Source of the DNA: CAG-533 sp022779465
GTDB lineage: Bacteria > Bacillota_I > Bacilli_A > RF39 > UBA660
Length of the DNA stretch: 45,407 nt
Direction of reading: 5' to 3'
NCBI GenBank assembly: GCA_022779465.1
Contig: JALFTB010000027.1
Span: forward strand, 1-45,407
Part shown: positions 40,044 through 45,407 of the stretch, in pieces
Position numbering within the stretch: the first letter of the stretch is position 1
Layout: every line of letters begins with the position of its first letter
The notes under the pieces: model-generated
Database searches by the model: none
What the model saw: only the letters and a program-made list of their open reading frames with translations
What the model was told of the DNA's origin: nothing
Made by a program: the position numbers and the translations under genes

Positions 40044-41325
40044 GATTGAGATATTAGGTGCTAAGGAAACTTTATATGTTGAACATTTAGATAATGGTTT
40101 AGATATATATATGATTCCTAATAATAAAGTTAAAAATTATTATGTAACTTTAAATACTAAGTTTGGATCTATTCATACTGATTTTGAATATGATGGAAAA
40201 GATTATTCATTGCCTAATGGTATAGCTCACTTTTTAGAACATTTAACTTTTAATTTACCTGATGAGAATGCTTTTGAATATTTTAGTAATTTAGGGGCTT
40301 CAGTTAATGCATTTACTAGTTATGATGTTACTTGTTATGAAGTTTTTGCTAATAGTAGATTTAAAGAAAATGTTGAGTATTTAATAAAATATGTTTATAC
40401 TCCTTATTATACTAAGGAACTTGTTAATAGTGAAAAAGGGGTTATTTTAGAAGAAGTTAAAATGTATAAAGATAGACCTGGTATTCAAGTTGTTAATAGT
40501 ATTTTTGATAATCTTTATATTAATGATAAACATCAATTTTTAGTTGGTGGAACTGTAGAAGATGTTAAAGATATTAAACTTGAAGATATTGAGATAGCTT
40601 ATAAAGCTTTTTATCATCCAGAAAATATGTTTATGATTTTAACTGGTGATTTTAATCCAGAAGAAGCAGTTGCTATTATTAATGATAGTATGAATAAATT
40701 TAAGTTTGATGAATATATTAAACCAGTTTTAAAGAAAGTTAATGAACCTTTTAAAATTAAAACTGAATATTCAGAAAGAGAAATGAATGTTGATAAATAT
40801 AAAGTATCTTTTGGAGTTAAAATACCAAAGAATAATTTTAAATCTTTAAAATTATCTAAAGTTGAAATTAAGATGTATTTAAATTTAATTTCTAGAATTA
40901 ATTTTGGAAGAACTTCTATATTACTTGAAGAGTTAACTGATAATTCAATTATTTCGGATGAAATATCTACGATGTTAATTGAAACTGAAGATTGTTATGT
41001 TCAAGTATTTATTGCTTCAACTGATTATCCTGATTATTTAATTAAAAAGTTAAAAGATGCTTATGATAATTTAGCTGTAAGTGAAGAAGAAATTGAAAGA
41101 AAAGTAAAATCTACTTTAAGTAGTTTTATTTTAATGTTTGATAGTATTGAATATACTAATGGAGAAATTCAAGATGATGTAATTGAGTATGGTCAATATT
41201 TATCTGATGTATATAGTATTTATAAGAAATTAAATATTGATACAGCTAATGATGTAATTGATTGTTTGGAAAAGAGATTATGTTCTGTATCAGTTATTAA
41301 ACCTAAGGAAAAGAAAGAATTGTAA
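40036..41325 (+). CDS. M16 zinc peptidase, catalytic subunit (YmfH-like), 429 aa
   Basis: Has the inverted zinc motif HFLEH (HxxEH) near residue 65, with the downstream glutamate in NSEKGVILEEVKMYKDRPG, so it should be the active half. NAFTSYDVTCYEVFA follows the motif as in other members. FHPENM-type strand YKAFYHPENMFMILTGDFN lies before the linker to the second domain. ATG 40036 has GAGGGTG before it. It works with the gene just upstream. Confidence 0.92.
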   Translation: MNKIEILGAKETLYVEHLDNGLDIYMIPNNKVKNYYVTLNTKFGSIHTDFEYDGKDYSLPNGIAHFLEHLTFNLPDENAFEYFSNLGASVNAFTSYDVTCYEVFANSRFKENVEYLIKYVYTPYYTKELVNSEKGVILEEVKMYKDRPGIQVVNSIFDNLYINDKHQFLVGGTVEDVKDIKLEDIEIAYKAFYHPENMFMILTGDFNPEEAVAIINDSMNKFKFDEYIKPVLKKVNEPFKIKTEYSEREMNVDKYKVSFGVKIPKNNFKSLKLSKVEIKMYLNLISRINFGRTSILLEELTDNSIISDEISTMLIETEDCYVQVFIASTDYPDYLIKKLKDAYDNLAVSEEEIERKVKSTLSSFILMFDSIEYTNGEIQDDVIEYGQYLSDVYSIYKKLNIDTANDVIDCLEKRLCSVSVIKPKEKKEL

Positions 41326-41343
41326 CGTTGTTACAATTTTTTT
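41318..41343 (+). terminator. Terminator of the M16 pair
   Basis: AATTGTAAC (41318-41326), loop GTT, GTTACAATT (41330-41338), then TTTTT. The TAA stop (41323-41325) is in the 5' arm. Confidence 0.88.
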
Positions 41344-41400
41344 ATATTTTAAAAAGGAAATTTATCTTTTTTCGTTAATATAAATTATGAAAGGAGAAAT

Positions 41401-42051
41401 ATGGAGTTTTTTAATAGATATAAAAGATATTTTATTTTAGGAGGATGTTTTATTTTATTAGGAGTTTTTGTTTATTTATATATGGCTAATAATGATGATT
41501 TAGTTAGTGATCAGGAAAATGAAACATTAATTGCGGATATAACTACAACAACAGAGAATGTAGTACAAAATAAAATATTTGTCGATGTTAAAGGGGCAGT
41601 AAATAAACCTGGAGTTTATGAATTTAATGAAGGGGAAAAAGTTATTGATGCAATTAAGAAAGCAGAGGGTTTAACTAAATCAGCAGTTACTTCTAATATA
41701 AATTTAAGTAAGAAACTTACTAATGAAATGGTTATATATGTTTTTAATAAAAAAGAGATTGTTTCTATAACAACTACCAATAAAATAGCATGTAATTGTG
41801 AAACTATTGAGGTTAATAATTGTATAGATAAAAATAATACTAGTGATAATAGTGGTAACAATAAAATTAATATTAATACAGCTACTTTAGATGAGTTATT
41901 AACTCTTAAGGGAATAGGGCAATCTAAAGCAGAAGCTATTATTAAATATAGGGAAGAGAATGGTAATTTTAATTCGATAGAAGATATTCAAAAAGTATCA
42001 GGATTAGGTGGAACAATTTATTCTAAGATTAAAGATTATATTACAGTCTAA
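41401..42051 (+). CDS. comEA: Competence protein ComEA, 216 aa
   Basis: Membrane-anchored DNA receptor for transformation. One helix at about 9-28, then a threonine-rich stretch, an SLBB domain (about 58-118, KIFVDVKGAVNKPGVYEF with VIDAIKKAEGL), an asparagine-rich linker and the helix-hairpin-helix DNA-binding domain (about 152-215, INTATLDELLTLKGIGQSKA and VSGLGGTIYSKIKDYI). AAAGGAG precedes the ATG. comEC follows with a 44-base overlap. Together they would pass DNA across the membrane; pilus genes are not in the window. Confidence 0.93.
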   Translation: MEFFNRYKRYFILGGCFILLGVFVYLYMANNDDLVSDQENETLIADITTTTENVVQNKIFVDVKGAVNKPGVYEFNEGEKVIDAIKKAEGLTKSAVTSNINLSKKLTNEMVIYVFNKKEIVSITTTNKIACNCETIEVNNCIDKNNTSDNSGNNKININTATLDELLTLKGIGQSKAEAIIKYREENGNFNSIEDIQKVSGLGGTIYSKIKDYITV

Positions 42052-44029
42052 TTATTTTTATTATGGTTTATTTATTTTAGTTTTATTTTATGCTTTATTT
42101 AGAATTTATGTAATTAAATATGAAAGTAAACTTAATATTAATAATGATTATGTTGGAGTAATAGATTCTTATAAATACAAAAATAATAAATATAAATTTA
42201 GTTTAAAGGGTAAAGAAAATTTAATTGTATATTATAAAACTGATGATAATCTTATGGTTAAAAGAGGAATGAAAGTTGTTGTATCTGGTGAATATAATGA
42301 GCCTTCAAGTAATACGATTTTTAATAATTTTAATTATAAGAAATATTTAAATAATCATAAAACTTTTTATATTATGAATGCTAATAGTATAAAAGTTATA
42401 GATAAAAGAATCAATATATTTTATAAGATTAAAAATTATATTTATGAGCGTTGTAATGATTTAAAATCTGGTGGTTATATTAAGGCTTTTATTTTAGGTG
42501 ATAAGTCTTCAATTGATGAATATAGTTTATATCAAGCTAATGGAGTAAGTCATTTGTTTGCTCTTAGTGGTATGCATATTGGTTTATTGACTGGAATATT
42601 GCTTTTTTTATTAAAAAAATATAGTAAGAAAAATTTTTTAATTATTTTATTTTTAATATTTTATTTAATTATAACGATTGAATCAGCTAGTTTACTTAGA
42701 AGTATTGTGTTTTATATTATGCTTAAAATTAATAAGAAATTTAATTTAGATATTAGTACTAAAAATATTTTATTATTAACTATAAGTATACTTATTATTT
42801 ATAATCCTTTAATTATTATGGATATGGGTTTTGAATATTCAGCAGTAGTTACTTATGGTTTAGTTGTTTGTACTAAATATTTTAAAAAGAATTATTTTGT
42901 TAATTTATTTATTACTAGTTTAATTGCTTTTTTATTTAGTTTACCAATTACGGTTTATTATAATTATAAGATTAATATGTTATCTATTATAAGTAATTTA
43001 TTTGTGGTTCCTCTTGTTAGTTTTATTATATATCCTTTAAGTTTAATTACTTTTATTATTCCTTATTTAGATAGTATTTTATTTATTTTACTTAGGTTAT
43101 TAATTTTAATAAATAATCTATTAAGTAGTATGGCTTTCAATGTTGTTATTCCAAAGGTTTCAATTATTTTTTATTTGATTTATTATTTGTTTTTATATTT
43201 ATTTTATGTTAGTAATAATTATAAATATTTATTATATGCTTTTTTTTGTGTTTTTAGCCTTAAATTTAAATGTTTGATTGATAATAGTATAAATGTATAC
43301 TATTTGGATGTTAGTCAAGGAGATAGCAGTTTAATAACGTATAAGAATAGGAATATATTAATTGATACTGGTGGAATAAAAGATAGAACTGTTAGTGATG
43401 GGACTATAAAGTTATTAAATAGTTTAGGTTATGCAAAAATAGATTATTTAATATTAACTCATGGAGACTATGATCATATGGGAGAAGCTATTAATTTAGT
43501 TAATAATTTTAAAGTAGATAAAGTTATATTTAATTGTGGTGAATATAATGATTTAGAACAAGAATTAATTAAAGTATTAGATAAAAAGAAAATTAAATAT
43601 TATTCATGTATTAAAGAATTAAATATTGATAAAAACAAATTATATTTTTTACAAACAAAAGAATTTGATAATGAAAATGACAATAGTAATGTGATTTATA
43701 CAGAACTTAATGGCTATAAATTTATGTTTATGGGAGATGCATCAATTACTACTGAAAAAGAAATATTAAATAAGTATAATTTACCAGATATAGATGTCTT
43801 AAAAGTAGGACATCACGGTTCTAAAACAAGTTCAAGTAAAGAGTTCATTAATGAAGTTAATCCTAAATACTCAATTATTAGTGTGGGTAAAAATAACAGG
43901 TATGGGCATCCAAATGATAGTGTTTTAGATAATTTAGAAGATTCAAAAATATATAGAACAGATGAAGATGGAAGTATTATGTTTAAAATTAAAAATAATA
44001 AATTAAAGATTGAAGCTTGTAGCCCGTAG
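42008..44029 (+). CDS. comEC: DNA uptake channel ComEC/Rec2, 673 aa
   Basis: Three parts in order: an N-terminal pair of helices with a soluble OB-like domain (to about 160), the Competence domain with the signature NGVSHLFALSGMHIGLLTGI and some seven helices (about 165-420), and a metallo-beta-lactamase domain (about 430-670) with VSQGDSSLI, LTHGDYDHMG, MGDAS and GHHGSKTSS. The metallo domain is thought to degrade one DNA strand during uptake. The only start in frame is GTG 42008, inside comEA by 44 bases, since a stop codon precedes it directly; AGGA lies 4 bases before it. A diverged copy of the metallo-domain piece is at 45311. Confidence 0.92.
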   Translation: MEQFILRLKIILQSNYFYYGLFILVLFYALFRIYVIKYESKLNINNDYVGVIDSYKYKNNKYKFSLKGKENLIVYYKTDDNLMVKRGMKVVVSGEYNEPSSNTIFNNFNYKKYLNNHKTFYIMNANSIKVIDKRINIFYKIKNYIYERCNDLKSGGYIKAFILGDKSSIDEYSLYQANGVSHLFALSGMHIGLLTGILLFLLKKYSKKNFLIILFLIFYLIITIESASLLRSIVFYIMLKINKKFNLDISTKNILLLTISILIIYNPLIIMDMGFEYSAVVTYGLVVCTKYFKKNYFVNLFITSLIAFLFSLPITVYYNYKINMLSIISNLFVVPLVSFIIYPLSLITFIIPYLDSILFILLRLLILINNLLSSMAFNVVIPKVSIIFYLIYYLFLYLFYVSNNYKYLLYAFFCVFSLKFKCLIDNSINVYYLDVSQGDSSLITYKNRNILIDTGGIKDRTVSDGTIKLLNSLGYAKIDYLILTHGDYDHMGEAINLVNNFKVDKVIFNCGEYNDLEQELIKVLDKKKIKYYSCIKELNIDKNKLYFLQTKEFDNENDNSNVIYTELNGYKFMFMGDASITTEKEILNKYNLPDIDVLKVGHHGSKTSSSKEFINEVNPKYSIISVGKNNRYGHPNDSVLDNLEDSKIYRTDEDGSIMFKIKNNKLKIEACSP

Positions 44030-44045
44030 AAAGGAAGATGATAAA

Positions 44046-44870
44046 ATGAATGAAATAAAAGAATATACAGAAAAGATATTTGAAGATATTAAACATATAG
44101 ATGAAAACGAAAATGATTACTGGTTAGCAAGAGAATTACAAAATGTTTTAGGGTATCATCAGTGGCGAAGTATAAATGAATTAATTGAAAGAGCTAAAGT
44201 TGCTTGTAGAGAAAGCAAATACAGTATAGAAGATCATTTTGCGGTACAAAGCAAAATGATAAAATTAGCAAAAGGTGCAACAAGAAATGTTATAGATTAT
44301 AAATTATCTAGATATGCTTGTTATTTAATTGTAATGAATGGCAATCCTCAAAAACAAATAATAGCACTTGCTCAAACGTATTTTGCAATTCAAACAAGGA
44401 AACAGGAATTATCTGAAAAAGAGTATAATGAACTTACTGAAGATGAAAAAAGACTATATAGAAGATATCAAGCGAGAAAAGGTAATTATAATTTAAATAA
44501 AACTGCAGTTAATAGTGGAGTAAAAGACTTGGCTAGATTTCATAATGTTGGATATAAAGGATTATATAATGGAGAAACAGCAGATGATATATTTAAAAGA
44601 AAGAAACTTCGATATAGAGAAGATATACTAGATAATATGGGTAGTGAAGAACTTGCGGATAATATATTTAGAATTGCACAAACAGACGCCAAATTAAAAA
44701 GAGATAATGTAGATAATGAATACACTGCGAACTCTGTTCATTATGAGGTGGGTAAAGAAGTAAGAAAAAGTATTAAAAGATTAGGTGGAACGATGCCAGA
44801 AAATTTACCGACACCAGATAGAAGTTTAAAAGAATTAGAAAAAGATAATAAAAAAATACAAATTAAATAG
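44046..44870 (+). CDS. dinD: DNA damage-inducible protein D (DinD), 274 aa
   Basis: Very like DinD of E. coli along its whole length: WLARELQNVLGYHQWRSI near the N-terminus (BRO-N-like domain), LSRYACYLIVMNGNPQK, QTYFAIQTRKQEL, EDEKRLYRR, GYKGLYNGETADDIFKRK, NMGSEELADNIFRIAQTDAK and GGTMPENLPTPDRSLKELE. E. coli DinD is SOS-controlled and has been reported to affect RecA; no LexA box was seen here. The gene is common on mobile elements. ATG 44046 with AAAGGAAG before it. It lies 16 bases after comEC and marks the start of a small foreign-looking island. Confidence 0.92.
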   Translation: MNEIKEYTEKIFEDIKHIDENENDYWLARELQNVLGYHQWRSINELIERAKVACRESKYSIEDHFAVQSKMIKLAKGATRNVIDYKLSRYACYLIVMNGNPQKQIIALAQTYFAIQTRKQELSEKEYNELTEDEKRLYRRYQARKGNYNLNKTAVNSGVKDLARFHNVGYKGLYNGETADDIFKRKKLRYREDILDNMGSEELADNIFRIAQTDAKLKRDNVDNEYTANSVHYEVGKEVRKSIKRLGGTMPENLPTPDRSLKELEKDNKKIQIK

Positions 44871-44878
44871 TAAATATG

Positions 44879-44887
44879 TGATATAAT
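44879..44887 (+). promoter_or_regulatory. Extended -10 promoter of the phage-type gene
   Basis: TGATATAAT, an extended -10 box, 26 bases before ATG 44913. No clear -35 box, which extended -10 promoters do not always need. Confidence 0.5.
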
Positions 44888-44912
44888 AACAATTAATTTG
44901 TAGGTGGTGTTT

Positions 44913-45284
44913 ATGTCAAATATAGATAGTATTAACAACGAAATATTAAATTTGAAGAAATCAGGAACAAGTGTAAAAAATATAAGTGATGGAAATCATA
45001 CATTTGCTGATTTATATTTCCAAAGAATGAATTTATTAAGTGTAATTTGCAGTTGTTATCCAGAACTATCATGGAAATCAAAAAAACACTTTGATGAAGA
45101 AAATGATCCAATGTTTAATGGTTGCTTTATTGTCGGAATAAACACACCCAATGGTGTAGCAACATACCACTTTAAATTAGAATATTGGGATGAATTTCCT
45201 ATTAAAGAAATAGAACATGCTCCACAATATGATGGATATTCTCCTGAAGAAGCATTATCTAGAGTTAAGTCTTTAAGAAAATAA
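44913..45284 (+). CDS. Phage-type small protein of unknown function, 123 aa
   Basis: Resembles a family often seen in phages and prophages whose members read SDG-HTF-ELY-x-R near the start, a WKSK-H stretch, a GxFIVGI strand, a TYHF strand and an end of the form W/YDG-x-P-EEALxR. Here: ISDGNHTFADLYFQRMNLLS, LSWKSKKHF, FNGCFIVGINTPNGVATYHF and YDGYSPEEALSRVKSL. The function of the family is unknown to me. ATG 44913 has AGGTGG before it; two in-frame GTGs lie in that site. Own extended -10 promoter and own terminator. Confidence 0.8.
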   Translation: MSNIDSINNEILNLKKSGTSVKNISDGNHTFADLYFQRMNLLSVICSCYPELSWKSKKHFDEENDPMFNGCFIVGINTPNGVATYHFKLEYWDEFPIKEIEHAPQYDGYSPEEALSRVKSLRK

Positions 45285-45296
45285 AGACTTTTTTCT
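45267..45296 (+). terminator. Terminator of the phage-type gene
   Basis: AAGTCTTTA (45267-45275), 6-base loop, TAAAGACTT (45282-45290), then TTTTCTTT. The stop TAA (45282-45284) is the first part of the 3' arm. Confidence 0.9.
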
Positions 45297-45310
45297 TTGC
45301 CTAAATTTGT

Positions 45311-45407
45311 ATGCATAAACTTATATCACCACATGGTGATTATGATCATATGGGTGATACTTTAAATGTTATAGAAAATATTAAGGTTAAAAAGGTTATA
45401 TTTAATT
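45311..45407 (+). pseudogene. 5'-truncated ComEC-type metallo-hydrolase domain fragment (runs off window end)
   Basis: The frame reads MHKLISPHGDYDHMG followed by DTLNVIENIKVKKVIFN. It aligns without gaps to ComEC LTHGDYDHMG and the next residues: from the histidine of HGD to the end, 17 of 25 residues are identical, and 14 bases (TATGATCATATGGG) are identical. A TAA stop lies just upstream (45302-45304), so the first half of the domain, including VSQGDSS and the DTGG strand, is missing. No ribosome site is seen before the ATG. It looks like the remains of a second comEC or ComEC-like gene cut at its 5' side; the 3' side is outside the window. Confidence 0.7.

Noticed and set aside
41340..41400. 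Promoter for comEA
   Set aside because: A TATAAA at 41379 is present, but no -35 box at a sensible distance; not strong enough to list.
1..45407. CRISPR arrays, insertion sequences, toxin-antitoxin or restriction systems
   Set aside because: No regularly spaced repeats, no transposase or nuclease motifs, and every larger stretch is filled by recognised or described genes.

Overview
The window looks like chromosome from a very AT-rich, low-GC Gram-positive relative (Bacilli/Mollicutes side). The best guess is an uncultivated gut lineage of the RF39/Acholeplasma-like type. Four things point there: the base composition, the classic Firmicutes S10-spc-alpha gene order, loss of rpmD (L30) between rpsE and rplO, and cell-wall and competence genes typical of Bacilli. 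TGA is a real stop codon here (for example after the PAP2, flippase, LicD and map genes), so this is the standard bacterial code and not the Mycoplasma code. The assignment below order level is inference.

Layout. 1-845: a lipoprotein start, one unrecognised gene and tRNA-Trp, all on the minus strand. 924-4361: a SleB-like hydrolase, then a lipid-carrier group (PAP2 phosphatase, short-chain dehydrogenase, UppP, anchored protein). 4419-15845: an eleven-gene surface polysaccharide cluster: glycosyltransferases, a PssD/PssE-type pair split by a LytR-CpsA-Psr ligase, Stealth and LicD phosphotransferases, a flippase and a polymerase-like protein. 15921-20380: a dehydrogenase, an aluminium-resistance/methionine gamma-lyase-like PLP enzyme, a small exporter, a glucosaminidase and an [FeFe]-hydrogenase. 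20377-22215 (minus): a transglutaminase-fold protein and a GtrB-like glycosyltransferase. 22784-36921: the long ribosomal protein operon rpsJ to rplQ with secY, adk, map, infA, rpmJ and rpoA, preceded by a structured leader. 37016-44029: an internally duplicated unknown protein, DeoD, an M16 peptidase pair, ComEA and ComEC. 44046-45407: a small foreign-looking island (DinD, a phage-type protein) followed by a 5'-truncated fragment of a second ComEC-like metallo-hydrolase domain.

How it works together. UppP and perhaps the PAP2 enzyme recycle the undecaprenyl carrier that the polysaccharide cluster uses. The cluster assembles repeat units, adds phosphodiester-linked groups (Stealth, LicD), flips and polymerises them, and the LCP protein attaches the polymer to the cell wall. 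The glucosaminidase and SleB-like enzyme remodel the wall. The ribosomal operon is ordinary apart from the missing L30 and low-complexity tails on L3, L24 and S5.

Most unusual signals. (1) Regulatory packing is extreme: stop codons lie inside terminator hairpins at most gene ends, and at three junctions the end of the terminator also forms the -35 box of the next promoter. (2) Two genes have strong promoters so close to the ATG that their mRNAs should be leaderless. (3) A ComEC-domain relic sits just beyond a dinD/phage-gene island. I did not see a clearly novel multi-gene system. All calls come from reading the sequence, with no database searches.
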